Below are positions 25,633 through 34,133 of a DNA stretch of 64,000 nucleotides, one piece after another. The first letter of the stretch is position 1; the number at the start of each line of letters is the position of its first letter. The DNA is taken from positions 2,170,001-2,234,000 of the forward strand of contig NZ_CP117781.1 in the NCBI RefSeq assembly GCF_028657905.1. Reading direction: 5' to 3'. This stretch comes from Burkholderia sp. FERM BP-3421. GTDB taxonomy: Bacteria > Pseudomonadota > Gammaproteobacteria > Burkholderiales > Burkholderiaceae. Below the pieces are notes generated by a model, which had not been told where the DNA came from, did no database searches, and saw nothing but the letters and a program-made list of their open reading frames with translations. The position numbers and the translations under genes were made by a program.

Positions 25633-26520
25633 ATGACCCGCAACCTCGACCTCGATCTGATCCGCACCTTCGTCGCCGTCGCCGACAGCGGCAGCATGAC
25701 GGTCGCGGCGAATCGGCTGCACATGACGCAAGGCGCGGTGAGCCAGCAGGTGAAACGGCTCGAAGCCGCGCTGGACTGCGTGCTGTTCGTGCGCAAGACG
25801 CGCAAGCTGGAACTGTCGCGGCACGGCGAGCAGTTTCTCGTCAAGGCGCGCCAGATGCTGCGGCTGAACGACGAGATCTGGACCGACATGACCGCCCAGC
25901 CGCTACGCGGCAGCCTGCGCGTGGGCGTGCCTTACGATCTCGTGACGCCGCTCGTGCCCGCGATGAAGGCGTTCGCCGACGCGCATCCCCACGTGGAGAT
26001 CTCGCTGGTGTGCGCGGCGTCGCCGGAGCTGGACGAGGCGTTGAACAGCGGCCGCGTGGATGTGACCTTGATCGAATACGTCGCGAGCGAAGCCGAGGGC
26101 GACGTGATCCGCATCGAACCCTTGGCGTGGGTCACGGGGCGCGGCAGCGAGGCGTGGCAGAAACGGCCGCTGCCGCTGTCGATGGTGGACGCGCGCTGCG
26201 CGTTCCGTCCGGTGGTGCTCGGCGCGCTGGCGAACGCGGGCATTGCGTGGCGGACGGTGTTCGAGAGCGGCAATATTGAGGCGACGGCGGCGACGGTGCG
26301 CGCGGGTCTTGCGATCACGGCGTGGCTCGTTTCCACGGTGCCAGGCGACCTGGACATCCTGACGCCTCGCGAGGCCGGCCTGCCCGCGCTGCCGCCGTTC
26401 GCGATCTGCCTGCGCCTGCCGGGCGCGGCGCAGCCGGCGGCGCGGGAGTTTGCGCGCTATGTGCGGGAATCGATGGCAGGTGATGCAGGGACGCGAGGGG
26501 GGAGTGCGAAGATCGCGTGA
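25633..26520 (+). CDS. LysR-family transcriptional regulator
   Basis: A 295-residue LysR regulator. The N-terminal winged helix-turn-helix is clear (LDLIRTFVAVADSGSMTVAA, then MTQGAVSQQVKRLEAAL), followed by the two-lobed effector domain (from about residue 90, LRGSLRVGVPYDLVTPLVPA). The gene is divergent from the LysE-cupin pair with a 100-base shared promoter region (25533-25632), so it probably controls those genes and itself. Starting at 25633 gives the normal N-terminus; upstream in-frame sequence reads through the opposite gene. Confidence 0.93.
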   Translation: MTRNLDLDLIRTFVAVADSGSMTVAANRLHMTQGAVSQQVKRLEAALDCVLFVRKTRKLELSRHGEQFLVKARQMLRLNDEIWTDMTAQPLRGSLRVGVPYDLVTPLVPAMKAFADAHPHVEISLVCAASPELDEALNSGRVDVTLIEYVASEAEGDVIRIEPLAWVTGRGSEAWQKRPLPLSMVDARCAFRPVVLGALANAGIAWRTVFESGNIEATAATVRAGLAITAWLVSTVPGDLDILTPREAGLPALPPFAICLRLPGAAQPAAREFARYVRESMAGDAGTRGGSAKIA

Positions 26521-26623
26521 CAGGCCCCGCGACGTGCGTCGGCTCCTGCCCGCCCCGCCTCGACGGATACCCACGGCGCGAGGCACGACCCGCACGCTCG
26601 ACCACGCATGCAACGCCGCCCCT

Positions 26624-27100
26624 TCACTCCGCCAGCGCCTCCGCCCCGCGATCGGCCGCCGCCTTCCCGCGCCCCAGCGAAATCTCGACCAGTTGCTCCG
26701 CCGGCTGCGGCCGCGCGAACAAGAACCCCTGCACCTGGTGACACCCGATCTCCTGCAGGAACGCCAGCTGCCGTTCCGTCTCGACGCCTTCCATGACCAC
26801 GTCGAGCCCCAACGCCCGCCCCATCGCCACGATCGCGCGCACGATCGCGTCGTCCGGGCTGCCCGAGCCGCAGTCCGTGAGAAACGACCGGTCGATCTTC
26901 AGCGTATCGACCGGCAGATCCTGCAGGTACACGAACGACGAATACCCCGTGCCGAAATCGTCGATCGCGAGACTGATCCCGCGCGTGGCCAATTCCCGCA
27001 ACAGAATCCCGATCTCCTCGCGCGTGTTCATCGCCATGCTTTCGAGCAATTCGAGTTGCAGGCACTCGGCCGGCAACGCGGTCTCGCTGAGAATGGTCAT
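26624..27100 (-). pseudogene. Truncated EAL-domain (c-di-GMP phosphodiesterase) gene
   Basis: The 158 residues match the last two thirds of an EAL domain: LQLELLESMAM, LAIDDFGTGYSSF (metal-binding DDFG), LKIDRSFL (catalytic Lys), VVMEGVETERQL and VQGFLFARP are all there in order. Missing are the N-terminal EAL/ExLxR signature and the first metal ligands, plus any GGDEF or sensor domain. The frame is open for only about 19 codons upstream of the ATG at 27100 before a stop at about 27160, and that stretch has no EAL features. So this is a 3' gene remnant and should lack phosphodiesterase activity. It abuts the 3' end of the phn operon (phnM stop at 27307), where the break may have occurred. Confidence 0.78.
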
Positions 27101-27306
27101 CAGGTCGCTGAGGGACGGCGCGATGCCGCGCGCGGCAGTCGGCGATGCGTGCCGGCGTCATGGAATCGACGTCGACAAGATCGATTTCGCGAACGCGCAG
27201 GCGTATGCCGATGCGATCCGGCGCAGCGACCGCATGAACCCGCCCCGGTCGCGTGACCGTCCGGCGCGGCGCGCGAACCGTCCTGCGTCCGCGCGCCGCG
27301 CGGCCC

Positions 27307-28440
27307 TCAAGCGACCCGTCGCCCCGCGCGATAGGTCTCGCGCGGCACCGGCAGATCGCCATGCAGGGCGACCCGCACGAGATCCGCGCGCAGGCCCGGC
27401 GCGATCGCGCCGCGATCCACGAGCCCCGCCTGCACGGCCGGCTCGGCCGACACCGTCGCGATCGCGCGCGGCAGCGTCCAGCCGGCGAGCCGCACCAGTT
27501 CGAACGCCGCGCTCAACAGGCTCGACGGCACGTAGTCGGACGACAGGATGTCGAGCAGGCCGTCGCGCGCCAGTTCGAGCGCCGACACGTTGCCCGAGTG
27601 CGAACCGCCGCGCATCACGTTCGGCGCGCCCATGATCGTGGCGAGACCATGCGCGCGCGCGGCCTGCGCGGCAACCCGCGTGGTCGGGAATTCCGCCAGC
27701 GTGATGCCCTCGGCCGCCGCCTGCTCGACATGCTCGACCACCGTGTCGTCGTGGCTCGCGACCGGCACGCCGAGCGCCGCGCAGCGCGCGATGATCTCGC
27801 GCCGGTGCCGGTCCGCGAAGCGCTGCTGCTCGTCGGCCATCTCGGTGAGCAGCGTCGCCGCCTGCTCGTCGCTCCAGCGGCCATGCCGCTCCTGGTAGCG
27901 CCGCCACTGCGCGGGATCGTGCCATTGGCGCTGGCCCGGCGTATGGTCCATCACCGACGCGAGCCGCAGCAGCGGATGCCGCTCCAGAGCGCCGAACACC
28001 TCGACCACGTCCTCGGTCGCGACCTCGCAGCGCAGATGCAGGAAATGCTCGGCGCGCAGCAGGCCGTCGCGCTCGAAGCGCGCGAGCGCCTCCGCGCAAC
28101 GCGTCTGCATGTCGCGGCCGCGTACGCCGACGCTCAGGCGCGTGCCGATCGCGAGCGAATCGAACACCGTCGTGATGCCGGCCGCCGCGATCTGCGCGTC
28201 GTGGATCACGAACGCCGCATCGACGTCCCACACCACCCCCGGGCGCGGCGCGAGATGCTTCTCCAGGTTGTCGGTATGCAGTTCGACGAGCCCGGGCAGC
28301 AGGTAGTCGCCGCCCCAGTCCTGCGCCTCGCGCGCGGCGGTCGCCCCGCGCGCCACATCGCGGATCACGCCGTCCTCGACCTGCACCGCGCCCACGAACA
28401 CTTCGTCGCGCGTGACAACGCGCGCATTGCTGATCAACAT
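27307..28440 (-). CDS. phnM: PhnM, alpha-D-ribose 1-methylphosphonate 5-triphosphate diphosphatase
   Basis: A 377-residue amidohydrolase-fold enzyme that removes diphosphate from ribose-1-methylphosphonate-5-triphosphate, giving the substrate for C-P lyase. Metal-site motifs are visible: LLPGLVELHTDNLEKH (H-x-D), GVPVASHDDTVVEH and a late SSDYVPSSLL Asp. Length fits E. coli PhnM (378). Start at 28440 with GGAG upstream. It is the last gene of the phnGHIJKLM run, 29 bases after phnL. Confidence 0.95.
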   Translation of the reverse strand: MLISNARVVTRDEVFVGAVQVEDGVIRDVARGATAAREAQDWGGDYLLPGLVELHTDNLEKHLAPRPGVVWDVDAAFVIHDAQIAAAGITTVFDSLAIGTRLSVGVRGRDMQTRCAEALARFERDGLLRAEHFLHLRCEVATEDVVEVFGALERHPLLRLASVMDHTPGQRQWHDPAQWRRYQERHGRWSDEQAATLLTEMADEQQRFADRHRREIIARCAALGVPVASHDDTVVEHVEQAAAEGITLAEFPTTRVAAQAARAHGLATIMGAPNVMRGGSHSGNVSALELARDGLLDILSSDYVPSSLLSAAFELVRLAGWTLPRAIATVSAEPAVQAGLVDRGAIAPGLRADLVRVALHGDLPVPRETYRAGRRVA

Positions 28441-28469
28441 CGCTTTCTCCAGCTTTCGCCCAGCTTGCT

Positions 28470-29243
28470 TCATTGGATGGCGCGCGCCTGCCGCGACGGC
28501 GCACGCAGTTCGACGCAACGGGTCGCGACCTGGTCGCGCGTCCCCTCGTCATGGAAGATACCGACGATCGCCGTTCCCTGCCGGCGCATTTCGACGATCA
28601 GCGCCGCGACCGCGTCGCGGTTCTCCGCGTCGAGCGACGCGGTGGGCTCGTCGAGCAGCAGCACCGGATGCCCGGCGATCAGCCCGCGCGCGATGTTCAC
28701 GCGCTGCTGCTCGCCGCCCGAGAACGTCGCGGGCGCGAGCGGCCACAGTCGGCGCGGCACGTTCAGGCGTTCGAGCAGGCGCGCGGCGCGCGCGTTCGCC
28801 TCTTCCTCGTCCACCCCGCGCGCGATCAGCGGCGCGGCCACCAGCGCCTGCGCGCCGACCCGCGGAATCGCGCGCAGGAACTGGCTGACATAGCCCACCA
28901 CGTCGCGCCGCAACCGCAGCACCTCGTGCGGCTCGGCCTCGGTCACCACCACGTGAGCGCGCGCCGGCTCGCGGATCGCGATGCCGCCCGCGCTCGCCAG
29001 ATAGTTGCCGTACAGGCAGCGCAGCAGCGTGCTCTTGCCCGCGCCCGAGGGCCCGGTCAGCACCACGCACTCGCCCGCGTCGACGTCGAGCGACACGTCG
29101 CCGAGCGCCTCGATGCGGATCCCGCCCTGCCCGTGCAGCACGAAGGTCTTGCCGACGCCCGCCGCGTGCACCATCCGCGCCGGATGTCCGGCGAACACCT
29201 GCGCGGGCCGAAATGATTGGTTCGCTTCCATGCTGGTCCTCAT
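28470..29243 (-). CDS. phnL: PhnL, C-P lyase ABC-type ATPase
   Basis: A 257-residue ABC ATPase of the C-P lyase complex. Walker A is GPSGAGKSTLL, the ABC signature is FSGGEQQRVNIARGL, and Walker B is VLLLDEPTASLD. In E. coli, PhnL is needed with PhnG, H and I to attach methylphosphonate to ATP in place of adenine. The ATG at 29243 overlaps the phnK stop codon (ATGA), so I chose it over the second Met at 29231. Confidence 0.94.
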   Translation of the reverse strand: MRTSMEANQSFRPAQVFAGHPARMVHAAGVGKTFVLHGQGGIRIEALGDVSLDVDAGECVVLTGPSGAGKSTLLRCLYGNYLASAGGIAIREPARAHVVVTEAEPHEVLRLRRDVVGYVSQFLRAIPRVGAQALVAAPLIARGVDEEEANARAARLLERLNVPRRLWPLAPATFSGGEQQRVNIARGLIAGHPVLLLDEPTASLDAENRDAVAALIVEMRRQGTAIVGIFHDEGTRDQVATRCVELRAPSRQARAIQ

Positions 29244-30010
29244 ACTGGCAAAACCGACGACACGAGCATCTGCGTGTACGGATGCTGCGGATCGTCGAGC
29301 ACCTGGTCCGTCAGGCCCGCCTCGACGATCTCGCCGCGCTGCATCACCATCAGCCGGTGCGCGAGCAGGCGCGCGACGCCGATGTCGTGCGTGACGATCA
29401 GCATCGACAGGTGCAGCGTCGCGGTCAGCGTGCGCAGCAGGTCGAGCAGGCGCGCCTGCACCGAGACGTCGAGGCCGGCGGTCGGCTCGTCCATGAACAC
29501 GAGGCGCGGGCCGATCACGAGGTTGCGCGCGATCTGGAGCCGCTGCTGCATGCCGCCCGAGAACGTCGACGGCAGATCGTCGATGCGGCCCGTGTCGAGT
29601 TCGACGCGCGCCATCCAGTCGGCCGCCGTCTCGCGCAGCCGGCCGTAGTGGCGCGCGCCGACCGCCATCAGCGGCTCGCCGATGTTCGCGCCCGCCGAGA
29701 CGCCGGATCGCAGCCCGTCGCGCGGATTCTGCTGGACGAAGCCCCACTCCGTGCGGATCAGCTGCCGGCGCTGCGGCTCGGGCAGCGCGAACAGATCGAC
29801 GCGCGCGCCGTCGCGCCGCGTGTAGTGCAGCGCGCCGGCGTCGGCCCCGGTGCGCAGCGCGAGCAGGTTCAGCAAGGTGGTCTTGCCCGAACCGGACTCG
29901 CCGACGATGCACAGCACCTCGCCCGGATACAGGTCGAAGCTCGCGTTCGCGCAGCCGTTGCGGCCGCCGAAGCGCTTGGTCAGATTGCGTGCGCTCAAGA
30001 GCGGCGTCAT
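29240..30010 (-). CDS. phnK: PhnK, C-P lyase ABC-type ATPase
   Basis: A 256-residue ABC ATPase that docks on the PhnGHIJ core in E. coli. Walker A GESGSGKTTLL, signature FSGGMQQRLQIARNL and Walker B LVFMDEPTAGLD are complete, and it resembles oligopeptide-type ATPases (HPYTQMLVSSVLP at the C-terminus), as expected for PhnK. Its start overlaps the phnJ stop (ATGA at 30010-30007), implying coupled translation. Confidence 0.94.
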   Translation of the reverse strand: MTPLLSARNLTKRFGGRNGCANASFDLYPGEVLCIVGESGSGKTTLLNLLALRTGADAGALHYTRRDGARVDLFALPEPQRRQLIRTEWGFVQQNPRDGLRSGVSAGANIGEPLMAVGARHYGRLRETAADWMARVELDTGRIDDLPSTFSGGMQQRLQIARNLVIGPRLVFMDEPTAGLDVSVQARLLDLLRTLTATLHLSMLIVTHDIGVARLLAHRLMVMQRGEIVEAGLTDQVLDDPQHPYTQMLVSSVLPV

Positions 30011-30930
30011 GCCGGTTCCCCCTCGGTGTGCGGCGCGCGCGGCGGCGCGGCCGGCGTGGATACGTCCGGCGCGTCGCCGCGCCGTTCGCCGCAGTAGTCG
30101 CTGTCCGAGCACACGAACATCCGCGTGCCGCGATCGTCGACGATCATCTCGTCGAGAAAACTCTCGTGCGAACCGCACAGCGCGCACGCGCTGTCCCAGC
30201 GCTGCACCTCGAACGGATGGTCGTCGAAATCCAGGCTGCGCACCGGCGTATAAGGCGGAATCGCATAGATGCGCTGCTCGCGCCCCGCGCCGAACAGCTG
30301 CAGCGCGGGACTCATGTGCAGCTTCGGATTGTCGAACTTCGGAATCGGCGACGGCGAGGCCAGGTAGCGGCCGTTGACCATCACCGGATAGTCGTAGGTC
30401 GTCGCGATGCCGCCGTGGCGCACGATGTCCTCGTAGAGCTTGACGCTGATGAGCCCGTAGTCGGCCAGCGCATGCAGCTTGCGGCACTCGCTCGCGCGCG
30501 GCTCCAGCTTGAACAGCGGCTCGGGCATCGGCACCTGGTAGACCAGAATCTGACGCTCGGTCAGCGGCGTCTCGGGGATCCGGTGGCGGGTCTGGATCAA
30601 CGTCGCGTCGACGGTGCGGGTGGTCGTCGCGACCCCGGCCGTGCGCGCGAAGAAGCGCCGGATGTTGACCGCGTTGGTGGTCTCGTCCGAGCCCTGGTCG
30701 ATCACCTTCAGCACGTCGGCGCGGCCGATCAACGCCGCCGTGACCTGGATCCCGCCCGTGCCCCAGCCGTACGGCAGCGGCATCTCGCGCGACGCGAACG
30801 GCACCTGGTAGCCCGGCACCGCCACCGCCTTCAGCAGCGCGCGACGGATCATCCGCTTGGTCTGCTCGTCCAGGTACGCGAAGTTGTAGTCGCCCGCGCC
30901 GTCGGGCGGGCTCTCGTCGATCGGCTTCAT
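30007..30930 (-). CDS. phnJ: PhnJ, carbon-phosphorus lyase radical SAM subunit
   Basis: A 307-residue catalytic subunit that uses a 4Fe-4S cluster and S-adenosylmethionine to break the C-P bond of ribose-1-methylphosphonate-5-phosphate. The four Cys are C249, C252, C274 and C280, with exactly the spacing of E. coli PhnJ C241-C244-C266-C272. GYQVPFASREMPLPYGWGTG is a typical conserved family stretch. The C-terminal 20 residues are Pro/Ala-rich and less conserved. Overlaps both neighbours (phnI and phnK) by ATGA. Confidence 0.97.
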   Translation of the reverse strand: MKPIDESPPDGAGDYNFAYLDEQTKRMIRRALLKAVAVPGYQVPFASREMPLPYGWGTGGIQVTAALIGRADVLKVIDQGSDETTNAVNIRRFFARTAGVATTTRTVDATLIQTRHRIPETPLTERQILVYQVPMPEPLFKLEPRASECRKLHALADYGLISVKLYEDIVRHGGIATTYDYPVMVNGRYLASPSPIPKFDNPKLHMSPALQLFGAGREQRIYAIPPYTPVRSLDFDDHPFEVQRWDSACALCGSHESFLDEMIVDDRGTRMFVCSDSDYCGERRGDAPDVSTPAAPPRAPHTEGEPA

Positions 30931-32078
30931 CGTCCTGCCTCCTCTTGGGCGGGGTGGTCCGCCGGCGCGGCCGCATCCGGCGCGCGGGCCGCGCGCAAGC
31001 GCCGCACCAGCTCCAGCTCGGCCTGGAAATCCACGTAATGCGGCAGCTTCAGGTGCTGCACGAAGCCGGACGCCTCGACGTTGTCGCTATGCAGCAGCAC
31101 GAACTCCGGATCCTGCGGCGGCGCGTCGGCCGTCTCGCCCAGCTCGTGCGCGCGCAGCGCGCGGTCGACGAGCGCCATCGCCATCGCCTTGCGCTCCGAA
31201 TGCCCGAACGCGAGCCCGTAGCCTTGCGTAAACGACGGCGGCACGCCGTTGCCGCCCGCGAACTGGTTGATCATCTGGCATTCGGTCACGTCGAGATCGC
31301 CGATCTCGACCGTCTCGCCGTCGAGTTCATCGAGCGCCAGCTCGACGCTGACCGCGCCGAAGCGCAGCTCGCCCGCGAACGGATGCGAATGGCCGTAGCC
31401 GCGCTGCGTCGCGTAGCCCATCGCGAGCAGGAAACCCTCGTCGCCGCGCGCGAGGTTCTGCAGGCGCAGCGCGCGGTCCGCCGGAAAACGCAGGGGCTCG
31501 CGCGACAGGTCGCCCGGTTCGGGTGCATCCGCCGTCGGGATCTCCTGTTCGATCAGCCCTTCGCGATCGAGCAGCGACACGACGCGCGGCATCGGTTCAG
31601 GTTCAGGATCAGGCACGCGCGCCGCGCCGGCCGGCGCGGCGGCGGGCGCGGCCGAGGGCGCGTCGCCCTGCTCCGCGAGCAACGCGAAATCGAGCAGGCG
31701 CTGCGTGTAGTCGTAGGTCGGCCCGAGGAACTGGCCGCCCGGAATATCCTTGAAGGTCGCGGAGATGCGCCGCGCGATCCGCATCGCATCCGTATCGAGC
31801 GGCGCGGTGCAGCCGAAACGCGGCAGCGTGGTGCGATAGGCGCGCAGCAGGAAGATCGCCTCGACCAGATCGCCCGCCGCCTGCTTGATCGCCAGCGCGG
31901 CCAGCTCCTCGTCGTACAGCGAGCCTTCCGTCATCACGCGCGCCACCGCGAGCCGCTGCTGCTCGCGGATCTGCGCGACGCTGATCTCGGGCAGCGCGGT
32001 TGCACCGCGCCGCGCCGCATCGAGCAAGCGCCACGACGCTTCGATCGCGCGCTCGCCTCCCTTGACGGCGACGTACAT
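30927..32078 (-). CDS. phnI: PhnI, C-P lyase core subunit
   Basis: A 383-residue subunit of the PhnGHIJ core; E. coli PhnI is a nucleosidase that exchanges adenine of ATP for phosphonate with PhnGHL. The start MYVAVKGGERAIEASWRLLD and later GYGHSHPFAGELRFG and VTECQMINQFAGGNGVPPSF are typical. An Ala/Pro-rich linker (about residues 145-170) is longer than in enteric proteins. Overlaps phnH and phnJ by ATGA-type junctions, so its ends are secure. Confidence 0.96.
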   Translation of the reverse strand: MYVAVKGGERAIEASWRLLDAARRGATALPEISVAQIREQQRLAVARVMTEGSLYDEELAALAIKQAAGDLVEAIFLLRAYRTTLPRFGCTAPLDTDAMRIARRISATFKDIPGGQFLGPTYDYTQRLLDFALLAEQGDAPSAAPAAAPAGAARVPDPEPEPMPRVVSLLDREGLIEQEIPTADAPEPGDLSREPLRFPADRALRLQNLARGDEGFLLAMGYATQRGYGHSHPFAGELRFGAVSVELALDELDGETVEIGDLDVTECQMINQFAGGNGVPPSFTQGYGLAFGHSERKAMAMALVDRALRAHELGETADAPPQDPEFVLLHSDNVEASGFVQHLKLPHYVDFQAELELVRRLRAARAPDAAAPADHPAQEEAGR

Positions 32079-32710
32079 CAGGCCACCTCCGCTGTCGTGG
32101 TGCGCGGCAGGCCGAGCAGCTCGCGGCCGCACACGAGATAGGCGTCGATCCCGCACGGAAACAGCGGCGCGAAGGCCGCCCGGGCCGCCCAGAACGCCGC
32201 CGGCAGCCCCACCGGCGCGAGCGTGCGCGCGCCGTCGATGCCGGGCCCCTGCACGCGCACCGGCGCGCCGCCCGTCAAGGCGTCGACGCGCACGAACAGC
32301 GTCGCGGATTGTTCGGGCGCATCGGGCGCGCCGAGCGCGAAGCGTTCGAGCGCGGCCGCCGAGGCCGGTTCGTGCAGGTAGGCGAAACATGCGCCCGCCG
32401 GCGCGTCGACCAGCGGCGCGCCGGTATGAAAGCGCAGCGCCGATGCGAAGACCGGATCGGGCGTGTCGAGATAGATCGGCGTGCTGTCGTCGCCGAGCGC
32501 GAGCAGCGCCGCGAACGCGGCCGGCGCGGCGGCGGAGCCGCGCGCGAGATCCGCCTCGCCCGCCGCCGGCGCGAGCCGGACGATCGTGCCCGGACGCGCG
32601 AGCGCGTCGAGCAGCGCGCGGAACGCCTGCTGCGTGTCATGCACCGGATCGCCGAAGCCGGCCGGAATATCCGCGATCGCGATGCGCGCGCGCGTCATGC
32701 TGTCTGTCAT
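32078..32710 (-). CDS. phnH: PhnH, C-P lyase core subunit
   Basis: A 210-residue protein of the C-P lyase core, with the PLP-transferase-like fold known for E. coli PhnH. The N-terminus FGDPVHDTQQAFRALLDALA is the conserved family opening, and FPCGIDAYLVCGRELLGLPRT closes the protein as in other PhnH proteins. The ATG at 32710 overlaps the phnG stop codon by one base (TGATG). Confidence 0.95.
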   Translation of the reverse strand: MTDSMTRARIAIADIPAGFGDPVHDTQQAFRALLDALARPGTIVRLAPAAGEADLARGSAAAPAAFAALLALGDDSTPIYLDTPDPVFASALRFHTGAPLVDAPAGACFAYLHEPASAAALERFALGAPDAPEQSATLFVRVDALTGGAPVRVQGPGIDGARTLAPVGLPAAFWAARAAFAPLFPCGIDAYLVCGRELLGLPRTTTAEVA

Positions 32711-33207
32711 CAATCGCCTCGTACCATCGTGAAGAATTCGACCCGCGTCGTCGCGGTCTCGCGTGCGCGCGCCGCGCGCTCGGCGGCCTGTTGCGCGCGG
32801 AACGGCTCGATCAGCTCGGCGTGCGCCCGCGCATGCCGCTCGGGCAGCTGCAGCAGCGCATCGGCCAGCGCGGCCAGCTCGGCGCGGCGCTTGTCGCGCC
32901 CCAGGTGGCAGGCGACGCCCACGGTCGCCGGCGGCCCGACTTCGGCCGCGCGCAGGCGCAAGGTCGCGCGCGTGACGGTGGCCTCGCCCAGGTTGAACGC
33001 ATCGCCCGTGCCGCCGATCCGCCCGCGCACCATCGCAAGGCCGATCTCGGGCGGCCGCAGCCAGTCATAGGCCGGCGGCGCGCCGCCGGCCAGCACGCGC
33101 TCGAGCGCGCTCGCCAGTGCATCGCGCGGCGCGCGCGCCAGCACGGCGAGCCAGGCGCGCCGCGCGGCCGGGGAAAAACAGGCATCGGAACTAGAACAGG
33201 GGTTCAT
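32710..33207 (-). CDS. phnG: PhnG, C-P lyase core subunit
   Basis: A 165-residue first subunit of the C-P lyase core. Family features include the helical start ARRAWLAVLARAPRDALASA, GLAMVRGRIGGTGDAFNLGE and VACHLGRDKRRAELAALADA. The start at 33207 has GGAG at a good distance. It is the first gene of the phnGHIJKLM operon; the 26-bp palindrome at 33251-33276 lies about 45 bases upstream, where a repressor would block transcription. Confidence 0.94.
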   Translation of the reverse strand: MNPCSSSDACFSPAARRAWLAVLARAPRDALASALERVLAGGAPPAYDWLRPPEIGLAMVRGRIGGTGDAFNLGEATVTRATLRLRAAEVGPPATVGVACHLGRDKRRAELAALADALLQLPERHARAHAELIEPFRAQQAAERAARARETATTRVEFFTMVRGD

Positions 33208-33250
33208 CGGCACTCCACGAAGTCCAGGCAGCGAAATTTAACCACCATCC

Positions 33251-33276
33251 CATCTAAACGTCTAGACGTTTAGATG
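33251..33276. promoter_or_regulatory. 26-bp perfect palindrome, probable PhnF operator
   Basis: The half-site CATCTAAACGTCT is followed directly by its exact reverse complement, giving a 26-bp perfect palindrome with no spacer. It is central in the 150-base region between the divergent phnG and phnF starts. PhnF is a GntR/HutC-type repressor whose family binds short inverted repeats, so this is the obvious operator for both directions. Direct binding is inferred from position and symmetry. Confidence 0.82.
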
Positions 33277-33356
33277 TAAAATGCGATCTGTCCCGCCGGC
33301 GGCGGTACACTACAATGCGCCGCGCGCTCATTGCATCGCAAGGAATTGACACCACC

Positions 33357-34133
33357 ATGACATCGAACGAAATGCCCGATACGCCCCATCCGCTCGAACG
33401 CGGCGGCGGCGTGGCCGTCTGGCGGCAGATCGAGCAGATCCTCGCCGCGGAGATCGCCGCGGACGGCTTCGGCGAGGACGGCCGGCTGCCGAGCGAGGGC
33501 GAGCTGGCCAAGCGCTTCGACGTGAACCGCCACACGGTGCGGCGCGCCGTGCTGGGGCTCGCCGCCTCGGGGCTCGTGAGCATCGAACAGGGGCGCGGCA
33601 CCTTCGTGCAGTCGGGCGCGATCGACTACACGATCGGCCGGCGCACCCGCTTCACCGAGAACCTGACCCGCCATCAGCACACGGCTGGCGGCCGGATGCT
33701 GTCAGCCGCGCGCGTGAAGGCCGACCCGGTCGTCGCGAAAGCGCTCGGGCTGCGTGCGGGCGCCTATGTGTACCGCATCGAATCGATCCACGAAGCCGAC
33801 GGCGTGCCGCTCACCTACGCGCACAGCAGCTATCCGGCCGCGCGCTTCGCGGATCTGCCCGATGCGCTCGATCGTCATGACCGCGTCACCGACGCGCTCG
33901 CCGAATACGGCGTGACCGACTACCTGCGCAAGTGGAGCCGGATCGGCAGCGTGCTGCCCGAGGCGAACGTCGCGCGACGTCTGAATCTCAACCGGCAGCA
34001 GCCGGTGCTGTGGGTCGAGAACGTCGACGTCGACCTGGAAGGCCGGCCGATCAAGTACGGGGTCACGCATTTCGCGGCGGACCGCGTGCAGTTGGTGATC
34101 GACAACGACGACGTGCCCGGCGATGCGCGCTGA
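33357..34133 (+). CDS. phnF: PhnF, GntR-family regulator of phosphonate metabolism
   Basis: A 258-residue GntR/HutC regulator. The winged helix-turn-helix is at about residues 25-85 (GRLPSEGELAKRFDVNRHTV, then GLVSIEQGRGTFV), followed by the UTRA effector domain. In other bacteria, PhnF represses phn genes and responds to phosphonate-related ligands. I chose the ATG at 33357 (AGGA upstream) over one at 33315, which has no ribosome-binding site. It overlaps the next gene by 11 bases. It is divergent from phnGHIJKLM across the 26-bp palindrome. Confidence 0.93.
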   Translation: MTSNEMPDTPHPLERGGGVAVWRQIEQILAAEIAADGFGEDGRLPSEGELAKRFDVNRHTVRRAVLGLAASGLVSIEQGRGTFVQSGAIDYTIGRRTRFTENLTRHQHTAGGRMLSAARVKADPVVAKALGLRAGAYVYRIESIHEADGVPLTYAHSSYPAARFADLPDALDRHDRVTDALAEYGVTDYLRKWSRIGSVLPEANVARRLNLNRQQPVLWVENVDVDLEGRPIKYGVTHFAADRVQLVIDNDDVPGDAR

